DNA of 51,990 nt from JBAZOY01 sp041648505. Its GTDB lineage: Bacteria; Desulfobacterota; Syntrophia; Syntrophales; CG2-30-49-12. Positions 1-7,402 of this stretch are shown here, piece after piece. The DNA lies in assembly GCA_041648505.1 (NCBI GenBank), contig JBAZOY010000009.1:1-51990 (forward strand). Reading direction: 5' to 3'. Made by a program: the position numbers and the translations under genes. The notes under the pieces are model-generated. The model ran no database searches. It saw only the letters and a list, made by a program, of their open reading frames with translations, and was not told the DNA's origin. Within the stretch, counting starts at the first letter, position 1. Each line of letters starts with the position of its first letter.

Positions 1-244
1 CTTGCCGAAGATGCTTGATTTCAACTCGTAATCAGTGATGTTATTCCCTTAATAATTATGGTATGGTTGATAAAATTGTTACGTCTGATTCTTTTAGGAA
101 CCCGGGCCAACGGATACATAGTTGAGATAATGTGTCATTGCCGGGGAACCAGACGGTAGATGGAAAAAACAAACCCCAACAGGCAGTATTGGGAGAAACC
201 GTTCTACTCGACTCAATACGAAGGAAGAAAAAAAGGAGGAAGAG

Positions 245-658
245 ATGAAAGACAAAAAGAAGTTCTATCTTGCAGGTTTGGTTGCCGTCCTTTTATGCGT
301 AAACCCGATGACCGTCACAAAGGCATCGGCAGCGGACAAGGGTCCATGTTCTGAGGATATTGCAAAATTCTGCGCGGATGCTAAGCCAGGCGGAGGACGC
401 ATAGCGGATTGTCTTAAGCAGCACGAGAAAGATCTGTCAGCCGCTTGCAAAGAAGAAGCAGCAGCAAAGACAGAAGTAAAAAAGGAAAAGAAAGGCGAGT
501 TTCTCAAGGTATGTAAAGACGACATTGCTAAACTCTGTAAGGATGTAAAGCCTAGTGGCGGCGGGGTCTTGAAATGCCTCGTGGAACATGAAACCGATTT
601 GTCCGCCCAGTGCAAGGAAAAAATTGAACAGGTAAAGGAAGCCAAAGGGAAAAAGTAA
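245..658 (+). CDS. Secreted cysteine-rich repeat protein
   Basis: A 137-residue protein with a cleavable signal peptide: lysine-rich N-terminus, hydrophobic stretch, and an AlaSerAla-Ala site near residue 29. The mature part holds two copies of one motif, residues about 35-68 and 90-127. Each has four cysteines in the order C..DIAK.C.D.KP.GG...CL..HE.DLS..C. This matches the cysteine-rich Golgi-apparatus-type repeat (Cys_rich_FGFR family), which is common as small periplasmic proteins in proteobacteria and has no known biochemical role there. A lysine/alanine linker joins the repeats. Four cysteines per repeat suggest two disulfides each (inference). An AGGAGGA ribosome site ends 4 bases before the ATG, which fixes the start. 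No operon partner lies nearby; bases 1-244 show no gene. Confidence 0.85.
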   Translation: MKDKKKFYLAGLVAVLLCVNPMTVTKASAADKGPCSEDIAKFCADAKPGGGRIADCLKQHEKDLSAACKEEAAAKTEVKKEKKGEFLKVCKDDIAKLCKDVKPSGGGVLKCLVEHETDLSAQCKEKIEQVKEAKGKK

Positions 659-927
659 CTGGAATGTTCCCTGTCGGATGTCAGGGCGGAAAAATAAGCC
701 TGGCCTGACATCCAAAGATTAACCTTGCTGATCCCCGCAAAAAAGTGTTGAAGCCTACCTTGCCGCCGGTTTCCGTAAGCTGTTCCGGATTCATCTCGTG
801 AAAAATCTGCATCAGGGAGCAGTTCTCCGGAGTCAGTGCGGACTCGAACCATTAAGCAGATGGTTAACAAAAAATTATCTGGTGGCCATGACCGAGTGGT
901 GGCCCATCTTTGAATGGGGGTGGCTCT

Positions 928-1663
928 ATGCGTTGGTTTATAGTGCTGATGATGCTTCTGGTTTTTGCCGGCCCGGCATCAGGGGGTGAGCTTTTTGTTT
1001 TATACGGGGCCACTAACGAGACCGGCAGTCAGTACGACTCATTCGCATACCAAGTGGAGTACCGGGAGGGATTGAGTGAAAATGTGGCGGTCAGTGTTTC
1101 GTACCTGAACGAGGCACAGCATCGACACCGTCACCGCCGTCGCGGGAATCGGGTATCAGCTGGATGCTCCCCCTGCAGTGGGCCCTCTGCCGAAACCACC
1201 TCCTCAGCGAGAACGGAAGACAAACAACGAGCTGACGCTGTTTCTCGGTCAGACGATCGTCAACAATCCCGGTTCCCCAAAATCGCCAGCCTGGAGCGTC
1301 GAGTATCGCCGCGGGCTCTTGCCCTGCCTTGATGTGACCGCAGCATGGCTGAACGAAGGGGATAACGAGCTAATTCGCCGTAACGGAGCGATAACCCAGC
1401 TCTGGCTGGTCAGGGGTTTTCTGGATAATCATTTGGCGCTGGGTGGAGGCTTCGGCGCGTACATCGCCGTCGACAAACGGCGCGACTCCTATCCCGACGA
1501 AGGAGGCTCCGCGTTTGCCTCAGGCATCATGTCGGTAACGGCGTCCCTGCGTGACATCTCCTTCAATCCGAACCTCACGGTACGGTTTGTCATGAACCGG
1601 ATCGTGACCAGTTACAGCAAGGACACAGACAGCTTCCTGCTTGGCCTCGGCTACCGGTTCTAA
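928..1663 (+). pseudogene. Duplicated outer-membrane-type protein, internally deleted and frameshifted
   Basis: The first frame (ATG at 928 after a GGGGGTGG ribosome site) encodes a signal peptide ending near AlaSerGlyGly, then a segment ending in SVSYLNE at about 1110. The reading then continues in another frame with HSIDTVTAVAGIGYQL and runs to the stop at 1663. The second half contains a complete unit, from NELTLFLG through WSVEYRRG and AAWLNEGDN to a terminal GLGYRF, a typical outer-membrane beta-strand end with final Phe. The first half aligns with the start (ELFVLYG..VEYREG..SYLNE) and end (SIDTV..GIGYQL) of the same unit but lacks its middle. So this is a two-repeat envelope protein whose first repeat lost roughly 100 codons and its frame. 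Product family not identified. A sequencing error could explain the frameshift but not the missing middle. Confidence 0.6.
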
Positions 1664-1875
1664 TTCCAATTCTAAATCAAAGTGCTGTCTTCGTTGACAT
1701 CGTCGTCGGCTTGATTTCATCTTCGATTTAATATCGGAATAAAGTGCCACATAGGGTCAAAGTATTTGTATATAATTTGAAAATTGATATAATGAACACA
1801 TCAATACTTTACACAAATTATAAAAAAAGGAAGGTGTTGAGTTCTCCGAAAATAAGTGCTGTTATTATCGGATAG

Positions 1876-2034
1876 TTTCCCTTCGGGAAGGCGGAACTCC
1901 TGGACTTCGACTGTTATGTTACCAAGAAGGCCCTCGACGGTCTCTTCTACGAACTGGGCCAGGAGGAAGCGAAGATCCGCGCCAACCCCTCCGCCAGGAC
2001 GACGGATCTTTTGAAAAAAGTCTTCGGGAAATGA
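1876..2034 (+). pseudogene. C-terminal remnant of a DUF4197 protein
   Basis: An open frame without a start codon (preceded by an in-frame TAG at 1873) encodes a tail reading ELLDFDCYVTKKALDGLF, then EEEAKIR-like and ARTTDLLKKVFGK before a TGA. From memory this is the conserved end of DUF4197 proteins, which are usually over 200 residues. Only about 52 codons remain and nothing upstream to 1664 resembles the rest, so this is a relic. The surrounding 1664-2160 interval is otherwise AT-rich without a recognisable gene. An isolated strong ribosome-site-like AAAGGAGGTGA at about 2054-2063 has no good start codon behind it. Confidence 0.6.
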
Positions 2035-2176
2035 AAAGATAAATTCCGGGAAAAAAGGAGGTGAGGTCACAACGTTTCAGTCTGAATTTAACAGGATGAG
2101 TCTTGGAATTCTGAACTATGAGCATTTTTATCGTTTAAGTAAGAAGGGAGAAGAAAGATAGATGAAGGAGAATAAA

Positions 2177-2839
2177 ATGACTAAAGCAGCAATATCAGTT
2201 TTTATCTGTGTTTTACTTTTGGCAGGTTGCGCGGTTCCTCAAGCTCAAACCAAAACTCAGCAGGGTGGCATATATGGGGCGGTTGGTGGCGCAGCAGCCG
2301 GAGCCTTGATTGGACAAATTATTGGTCGAGATACTAAGGGTACCCTAATTGGAGCCGCCATCGGCGCTGCCGTGGGAGGCGCCGGGGGCGCCGGGATCGG
2401 TAAAATGATGGACAATCAGGAAAGAGACATGCGTAACGCTTTGGCTTCCTCGGAAGCTGCTGCCGTTTCAAGAGAAGGAAATCTTCTGGCGGTTACTTTC
2501 AAAGGTGACGTGACGTTCGATACCAACTCTACAGTCGTGAAACCGGGTCTTTACTCTGAATTAAACCGTGTCGCAGAGGTTCTAAATCAGTACCCTGAGA
2601 CTTTCGTGAGAGTCGAAGGGCATACCGATAGCGTAGGGTCCGCTGAAGGCAACATGGATCTTTCGAGTCGGAGAGGCAACTCAGTAAAAACTTTATTGGT
2701 TCAGCGTGGGGTAGCCGATAACCGCATTGAAATTGTCGGGTTTGGAGAGACGATGCCTGTGGCAACCAATGATACCGAGGCCGGACGTCAAAAAAACAGA
2801 AGAGTAGAAATCAAAATTGTTCCGAAAACACAGCAGTAG
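2177..2839 (+). CDS. OmpA-family lipoprotein with glycine zipper
   Basis: An outer-membrane lipoprotein that probably ties the envelope to peptidoglycan. With the ATG at 2177 the lipobox LLAGC puts the lipidated cysteine at residue 18. An alternative ATG at 2162 adds five residues, but AAGGAG at 2165-2170 sits 6 bases before 2177 and favours the later one. A glycine/alanine-rich zipper (GAVGGAAAGALIG, then GAAIGAAVGGAGGAG) covers about residues 35-80. The C-terminal OmpA domain shows FDTNS, VEGHTDSVGS, N..LS..R and a terminal GR..NRRVEIKI, the diaminopimelate-binding pattern. The layout equals YiaD-like proteins of about 220 residues. It stands alone, with a hairpin terminator downstream. Confidence 0.9.
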   Translation: MTKAAISVFICVLLLAGCAVPQAQTKTQQGGIYGAVGGAAAGALIGQIIGRDTKGTLIGAAIGAAVGGAGGAGIGKMMDNQERDMRNALASSEAAAVSREGNLLAVTFKGDVTFDTNSTVVKPGLYSELNRVAEVLNQYPETFVRVEGHTDSVGSAEGNMDLSSRRGNSVKTLLVQRGVADNRIEIVGFGETMPVATNDTEAGRQKNRRVEIKIVPKTQQ

Positions 2840-2882
2840 TGAACCGAAAGCCTTCCGGATTTGTAAAAGGCTGCATGAGTAA

Positions 2883-2930
2883 AGCGCCGAACCATACAGT
2901 ATAGTTTGTTGGCTCGGCGCTTTCGCTTTT
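2883..2930 (+). terminator. Hairpin terminator after the OmpA-like lipoprotein gene
   Basis: AGCGCCGA at 2883-2890 pairs exactly with TCGGCGCT at 2914-2921 and is followed by TTCGCTTTT. The stem is 8 bp with a 23-base loop and a modest T-run. It lies 44 bases after the stop codon. Confidence 0.55.
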
Positions 2931-3083
2931 GGGCAAGTCTCGGGTGCTTTGCAATCATCGTCAAAAAACTAAATAACCAACATAGAAAGTGCCTTAACTA
3001 CCAGGCACCCCATAAGGTATTCTATCAAGCTTTACGTGGTGCACTTTGAACTGGAATTCACTCACCACGAGTAAAACCAAAAA

Positions 3084-3099
3084 AAATCTGTCCCCTTTC
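3084..3099 (-). repeat. Inverted copy of a GGGGACAGATTT repeat
   Basis: AAATCTGTCCCCTTTC is the exact reverse complement of bases 4440-4455. The pair brackets the diadenylate cyclase gene. The GGGGACAGATTT word is familiar from intergenic repeats near REP-associated Y1 transposases; no transposase is present here. Confidence 0.6.
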
Positions 3100-3129
3100 T
3101 TCTTTTGTTCCTTTCTCACTTAAGCCGGG

Positions 3130-4326
3130 TTAATTTTTTTTCGGTTCATTTACGCCGGCAATTTTACGAACACGGACATCAATTTGCTCCGGGAATATTT
3201 TTTCCAGCGCAAGATCATTGGGAAAAATAAGATTTGTCGGAGTGATATCAATTCTCTGGCGCCCCGCTTTTTTATCCAACCTCACGAATAATTTAATTTG
3301 GTTTTTTGACATGAAATAAAAATCATTTCGGCGTCCTCTAAGCGTTACATTGATTTCCTCAGGGTTGATATCTTCAACAGCTAAGGACGGGTTAACTTCA
3401 AAGTAAGTGACCGGTACTGTGAAAGTTTTATAGGTTAGCTTGAACCCCTGAACGAGCACGAACCAAAGCGCCAGAGCAATTCCCGCGGCAATGACTTTTT
3501 CGCGCCAGTTCTTCAGGTAGAAATTTTGCCAATAACCAACTCCCTGGACCGGGTGAATTTCACGATAGAAATTTTCCAGAACCACGGCCAGCATTTCAGG
3601 GTTTGAGATCTCTTCAATATTCCCATATCGGGCCACCGAGATGGTCCCACGCTCTTCTGATACCACAATACAAAGAGCATCAGCAATTTCGGAAAGTCCA
3701 AGAGCGGCAGCGTGTCGCGTGCCTCTTCCGGAAAGTTTATTCAGGTTTTTCGAGAGAGGAAGATGAGCCGAAAATTGGCTGACGCGATCATCCCTGATAA
3801 TCACAGCTCCGTCATGGCCCATGGAATGGGGATCAAAAATGCTTTTCAGAAGAGGCTCACTCAAGATAGCATCCAGATTTTGACCGCTGTTCAAGTAACG
3901 ACGTATTAAATCCTTTCCGCTGATTACAATCAGGGCCCCGATTCTCTCTTTAGCCAAATCCATGAGTGTTTTTACCAATAGCGTGACTTCTTGCCTGGAC
4001 AGGAAAGCGGCTTTTGCTCTTCTAAATTTTCCCTGAAGACTCAAAATTGCCACTTTTTCGAAAAATTGTTTAATTTCCTCCTGAAAAATTATCACCAGAG
4101 CAATCAAAATTACGGCAAAAAACTGCTCAAAAACCTTCGATATCATCACCATGCCCAATTGACGCATCAAAAGGTAGGCAAAAGAAACAATGATGATTCC
4201 GGTTAAAACAAAAGCGGCTCGAGTTTGTTTGAGCCAAACCAAAATTGAATAAATCAGGAGGGCCATCAGCAAGATATCCAGCGATCCTGAAATTCCGATT
4301 TCCTTGATCCAATTTAAAATATGCAT
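3130..4326 (-). CDS. cdaA: Membrane diadenylate cyclase (CdaA-like) fused to a YbbR domain
   Basis: Predicted to make cyclic di-AMP from two ATP at the inner membrane. The 398-residue protein has about three N-terminal membrane helices (residues ~15-85), then a DAC domain with the DGAVI motif and GTRHAAALGLSE. In characterised CdaA the second motif reads RHR; here the last Arg is Ala. A fourth membrane segment (about 275-290, ALALWFVLVQGF) leads into one YbbR-type beta domain (TVPVTYFEV..., INVTLRGRR). In Firmicutes CdaA and its YbbR partner CdaR are separate genes, so this is a single-chain version. The start at 4326 lacks a clear ribosome site. Flanking inverted repeats at 3084 and 4440 are unusual. 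Family assignment is firm; activity with the RHA motif is not. Confidence 0.85.
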   Translation of the reverse strand: MHILNWIKEIGISGSLDILLMALLIYSILVWLKQTRAAFVLTGIIIVSFAYLLMRQLGMVMISKVFEQFFAVILIALVIIFQEEIKQFFEKVAILSLQGKFRRAKAAFLSRQEVTLLVKTLMDLAKERIGALIVISGKDLIRRYLNSGQNLDAILSEPLLKSIFDPHSMGHDGAVIIRDDRVSQFSAHLPLSKNLNKLSGRGTRHAAALGLSEIADALCIVVSEERGTISVARYGNIEEISNPEMLAVVLENFYREIHPVQGVGYWQNFYLKNWREKVIAAGIALALWFVLVQGFKLTYKTFTVPVTYFEVNPSLAVEDINPEEINVTLRGRRNDFYFMSKNQIKLFVRLDKKAGRQRIDITPTNLIFPNDLALEKIFPEQIDVRVRKIAGVNEPKKN

Positions 4327-4439
4327 GTCTATAACTTTTTTGTTTTTTTATGACCTTACAAAAAACAGATATTAGCAAAATTATATCCGCTGATTCTCCT
4401 TGCCTTATTTTAATGTCCATGTAAAGGATATTTTCTCTG

Positions 4440-4455
4440 GAAAGGGGACAGATTT
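4440..4455 (+). repeat. GGGGACAGATTT repeat, partner of 3084-3099
   Basis: GAAAGGGGACAGATTT, the exact inverted copy of the repeat downstream of the diadenylate cyclase gene. The two copies face each other across 1.34 kb holding only that gene. Confidence 0.6.
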
Positions 4456-4575
4456 ATTTTCACCTCTCGCAGGCCAATCACTGTGCCACAGATGAATTAA
4501 GAATTGAATCTTCCTGACAGAGGGTTATTCCTTGTCATAACAATTAAGATAGTGTATGAGAGTATAGTTTTAAAT

Positions 4576-4655
4576 ATTGAAAATTGTATTTAGAATGCGC
4601 GAAAATAGTTTTTGAGCGCTGTTGAATACAATCTTCAAAGCTCATCAATGTTATT
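4576..4655 (+). repeat. Dispersed intergenic repeat, palindromic copy
   Basis: The left arm ATTGAAAATTGTATTTAG and the right arm (reverse complement GCTTTGAAGATTGTATTCAA) are two copies of the family consensus start in inverted orientation, around a GCGC...GCGC centre. The related single copies are at 13109, 24251, 28035, 32650, 35468 and 50964. The interval 4327-4678 holds no gene other than this repeat and the 4440 repeat. Confidence 0.6.
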
Positions 4656-4678
4656 CGGCGAGTCTCGGAACCTTGGCC

Positions 4679-5053
4679 ATGATGCTGAATCCTGCATACA
4701 GCAACTTCTTTTTATTCATCCTGACCGGGATAATAACCGGTCTGGCTGCCGGTTTTACCGGTCTCGGCGGGGGATTTATCATTGTCCCGCTCCTTATGTT
4801 CATCGGCTTTTCCGCCCAGGAAGCGGTAGGGACATCCTTCGCGGCCATACTTATTATCGCTCTCTCTGCATTGCTTGCACACACCAGGTTTCAGCACGTG
4901 AATTTTAAGATAGGAATGCTCATCGGGCTGGGAGGGATCCTGGGCGCCCAGATCGGGGCAAGATTGCTGCAAAACGTTTCCACGGACATCTTCAGGAAGA
5001 TATTTGCCGTTATATTGTTGCTCCTGGCCGTAAAGATGTTCTTCCAGAGATGA
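4679..5053 (+). CDS. Short TauE/SafE-family membrane protein
   Basis: A 124-residue membrane protein with about four helices and the family motif TGLAAGFTGLGGGFIIVPLL, followed by FIGFSAQEAVGTSF and an ILGAQIGARL turn. TauE/SafE proteins are usually about 250 residues with two such halves and move sulfite, sulfoacetate or other organic anions. This gene encodes one half, so it may act as a dimer, as other single-repeat members are thought to do. Two adjacent ATG codons (4679, 4682) are the likeliest starts; an upstream TTG at 4622 overlaps the dispersed repeat and is less likely. No substrate can be assigned from context; the TonB receptor 90 bases downstream is a neighbour without an obvious shared operon. 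Confidence 0.75.
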   Translation: MMLNPAYSNFFLFILTGIITGLAAGFTGLGGGFIIVPLLMFIGFSAQEAVGTSFAAILIIALSALLAHTRFQHVNFKIGMLIGLGGILGAQIGARLLQNVSTDIFRKIFAVILLLLAVKMFFQR

Positions 5054-5144
5054 AGGCAAGGGTGTGTCCTAATTTTTTTTGATAATCTGAACATTTTTGT
5101 GGTATGGACTTGTAATCAATAAAATATGCTTGGGGAGGTGAAGG

Positions 5145-7139
5145 GTGTTGAAGAAAGAGCGATTTTTCATACTTGCAGCTCTCTTTATTTTATTGCCGAT
5201 TTTAAACGGTGGTTCCGTTGTGCAGGCGGCGGGCATTTCCGGCACGGGCGGTCAGAAAATCGCGGCGCACTCGAATTCGGAAGAGACCATACAGGATCTC
5301 CTCCTCTTCTGGGAGGAGAAGGATCTCTATGTCCGGACGGCGACAAGGTACGAAAAACCCCTCTCGCAGGCAGCCGAGAACATTACCGTCATAACAGCGA
5401 AAGATATAGAGGAGATGAACGCCCACACTGTCTCCGAGGTGCTGAACAGGGTCACGGGTCTTTTTGTGAGCTTTGGCGGGCAGGACTTCGGCAGCTCTGC
5501 CCTTTACTATATCCAGGGATCGGAGGAGAGGCATGTCACGGTGATGATTGACGGGGTTGCCTGGAATTTCCTTTCAGGCGGGAATGCGGAGACTAACAAT
5601 ATACCGGTAAGGATTATTGACCGGATAGAGATCATCAAAGGCCCGGGGTCTTCCGCCTGGGGTTCCGCCCTCGGCGGGGTGATAAACATCATCACCAAGG
5701 AACCGACAGATAGTTGCAGGCCTTCAGGGAGCATCACCGGATCTTATGGTGAAGCGAACTCACAGGACTACAGCGCGGATATCTCGAGCAGGCTCGGCTC
5801 GGTTGGATATTATCTTTACGCGGGGCATCAGGAATCCGAAGGACTGAGGGATGACAGATATTTTCACAACAACAGCTTTTATTCGAAAATCAGGCTCCCT
5901 CTGGCGGAAGATATCAGGCTCGGCCTCACGTTCGGCTACAGCGAACCGGAACAGAGATTTCTCACTTCTCCGGCCCAGGACATAACGAGTGATGGCGATG
6001 CATCCACTCTCTTTGCAACCTTATCCCTTGACGCAGTTATTACCCCTGAATTAACCTTTAATCTGGACTTCCACACCCTTAGACAGAAATTCACCCAGAC
6101 CAGCGATGTCTTCGGTTCTGGCTTCTACGGTCCTGCCGGGGACCTGTTTTTAGAAAATATGTATAAAGAGAAGACAACAGGTGGCGCCGCGAAGCTCATC
6201 TGGAAGCATGATTTACAGACCACGGTCCTGGGCGCCGAGATCATTCACGGCAGCCTTGACCAGACGGTAAATTTAGGTCCTTTCCTTCAGTCATGGGGCC
6301 TGCCTGCGTCTTTGGCGGCCACTCCCGATGTTGGCAGATGGGGGGTCTTTTTCAATGACACCGTTACCCTCGAAAAGTTCTCCATTACCCCCGGGATCAG
6401 GTATGACCACAACTCTGTATCGGGGAACTTCACCAGTCCGAGCCTCGGGATGACTTACAAGACAGGAGAGCATACCATTCTGAGAGTATCGGCGGCACGT
6501 GGATTCACCATGCCACCGCTCAGTTTTTCTTCAGCGGGGGGGTTATTCCTCGATCCCAACCCTTCGCTGAAGCCGGAGAGGGTCTGGTCTTACCAGGCGG
6601 GTGTTGAATCCGGCCTGACGGATTATCTCTGGGTAAAGGCGACCATATTTTACCATGATGTGAAAGATGCCATCGTGAAGGAGCTATATGCCGGAGGAGC
6701 TCCCGCATTTAATGATCTTTACTTGAACAAGGGGAACATCAGGCGCAGGGGGTTCGAGCTTGAGGCGGAGACCACACCGTTTTATAACTTCTCCCTTAAA
6801 GCGGGATTTGCCTATGTAAAGAAGGAGTTTTTGGAGGATGGCGAAGATGCGGACAGATATGCCTGTAATGTCTCTTTGAAGTATGATGACCGACGATCCT
6901 TTATGGCGCAGTTGTTCGGCCACTATATCTGGTGGGATATAAAAGACCCTGCCGATGAGGCAAAATACAACGCCTTCATCTGGGATCTGAACCTCAGGAA
7001 GAAACTCTTTCCCACGGGAAAAACAAACACCGAGTTATTCTTTACGCTCCATAATATCTTCAACGGGTCACAGTACACCTTTGACGGGTATATAAACCCG
7101 GACAGATGGGCGGAGGGGGGCCTGAGGGTCAAATTTTAG
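5145..7139 (+). CDS. TonB-dependent outer-membrane receptor
   Basis: A 664-residue outer-membrane channel energised through TonB. It has a signal peptide (cut near VVQA-AG, residue 28), then a linker with the acidic/hydrophobic segment DLLLFWEEKDL, which I associate with a deltaproteobacterial receptor subgroup. The plug domain covers about 75-190 (ENITVITAKDIEEMNA, RVTGLFVSFGG, MIDGVAWN, RIEIIKGPGSSAWG, LGGVINIITK). A 22-strand-type barrel ends in RVKF with terminal Phe. Start is GTG 5145 (or TTG 5148) behind GGGGAGGTG. The ligand is unknown; BtuB/catecholate-type receptors are the nearest relatives. Downstream lie a peptide-maturation unit and, further on, a substrate-binding protein and sensor kinase, which suggests uptake and sensing of one ligand (inference). 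Confidence 0.92.
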   Translation: MLKKERFFILAALFILLPILNGGSVVQAAGISGTGGQKIAAHSNSEETIQDLLLFWEEKDLYVRTATRYEKPLSQAAENITVITAKDIEEMNAHTVSEVLNRVTGLFVSFGGQDFGSSALYYIQGSEERHVTVMIDGVAWNFLSGGNAETNNIPVRIIDRIEIIKGPGSSAWGSALGGVINIITKEPTDSCRPSGSITGSYGEANSQDYSADISSRLGSVGYYLYAGHQESEGLRDDRYFHNNSFYSKIRLPLAEDIRLGLTFGYSEPEQRFLTSPAQDITSDGDASTLFATLSLDAVITPELTFNLDFHTLRQKFTQTSDVFGSGFYGPAGDLFLENMYKEKTTGGAAKLIWKHDLQTTVLGAEIIHGSLDQTVNLGPFLQSWGLPASLAATPDVGRWGVFFNDTVTLEKFSITPGIRYDHNSVSGNFTSPSLGMTYKTGEHTILRVSAARGFTMPPLSFSSAGGLFLDPNPSLKPERVWSYQAGVESGLTDYLWVKATIFYHDVKDAIVKELYAGGAPAFNDLYLNKGNIRRRGFELEAETTPFYNFSLKAGFAYVKKEFLEDGEDADRYACNVSLKYDDRRSFMAQLFGHYIWWDIKDPADEAKYNAFIWDLNLRKKLFPTGKTNTELFFTLHNIFNGSQYTFDGYINPDRWAEGGLRVKF

Positions 7140-7176
7140 CCTCAGATAACCACGTAAAACTATTTCAGTATTTTGC

Positions 7177-7205
7177 TTGACAGGTAAAACATTTTTATGT
7201 TTAAT
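7177..7205 (+). promoter_or_regulatory. Strong sigma-70 type promoter for the peptide gene
   Basis: TTGACA at 7177-7182, a 17-base spacer, and TTTAAT at 7200-7205 (five of six matches to TATAAT). Transcription would begin near 7212, so the message would start with the small hairpin CCCCG-CTTG-CGGGG (7213-7226). This gives the small peptide gene its own start, separate from the receptor gene. Confidence 0.6.
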
Positions 7206-7250
7206 AAATAACCCCCGCTTGCGGGGAGCAAATCAATAACGGAGGTGGCT

Positions 7251-7343
7251 ATGGAGATCGTTGTACTGGATAGGGGTATCAATGTGGATGAAGTAGGCCC
7301 TCTTGCGTTTTGCTGTGGTGGTGCTATTATGCCTTTCAGGTAG
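7251..7343 (+). CDS. Putative RiPP precursor peptide (geopeptide-like)
   Basis: A 30-codon gene too short for routine gene calling. The N-terminal leader-like part is MEIVVLDRGINVDEVGPLAF, and the C-terminal, core-like part is CCGGAIMPFR before TAG. Translation signals are very good: GGAGG at 7241-7245 sits 5 bases before the ATG. A consensus promoter lies upstream, and a terminator plus the radical SAM/SPASM maturase gene follow directly. Adjacent cysteines and glycines at the end, an acidic leader and this position are what is expected of a precursor modified by a SPASM enzyme. The neighbouring enzyme resembles the family I recall as the putative geopeptide maturase of Geobacter. Expression and modification are inferred, not seen. 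Confidence 0.72.
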   Translation: MEIVVLDRGINVDEVGPLAFCCGGAIMPFR

Positions 7344-7350
7344 TACCGGC

Positions 7351-7386
7351 AAAGGGGGAGGGCTCTCCTTCCCCTTTTGTTTTTTT
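7351..7386 (+). terminator. Intrinsic terminator between precursor and maturase
   Basis: AAAGGGGGAGG (7351-7361) pairs with CCTTCCCCTTT (7367-7377): 11 bp with one G-T wobble and a 5-base loop, followed by TGTTTTTTT. It lies 7 bases after the peptide stop codon and 16 bases before the maturase ATG. Such a partial terminator would yield much more precursor message than enzyme message, a common RiPP arrangement. Confidence 0.75.
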
Positions 7387-7402
7387 ACTCCTCTTTGTGA
7401 AT

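Noticed and set aside
60..175. GC-rich stretch upstream of the cysteine-rich protein considered as a cyclic-di-GMP riboswitch
   Set aside because: The conserved core and tetraloop-receptor words of the known classes are not present.
836..856. GGTTCGAGTCCGC on the minus strand, resembling a tRNA T-arm
   Set aside because: The flanking bases do not form a T-stem, and no anticodon arm or acceptor stem can be drawn around it.
265..870. A 201-codon minus-strand open frame across the cysteine-rich protein gene
   Set aside because: It is antisense to a gene with signal peptide, repeats and perfect ribosome site; its own protein has no recognisable motif.
2097..2162. A 21-codon frame just before the OmpA-like gene
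   Set aside because: No ribosome site at a proper distance and no sign of conservation; composition looks like ordinary leader DNA.
7205..7250. Small hairpin CCCCG-CTTG-CGGGG considered as a riboswitch or terminator
   Set aside because: Only a 5-bp stem at the expected transcript start with no T-run; more likely a 5' stabilising hairpin.
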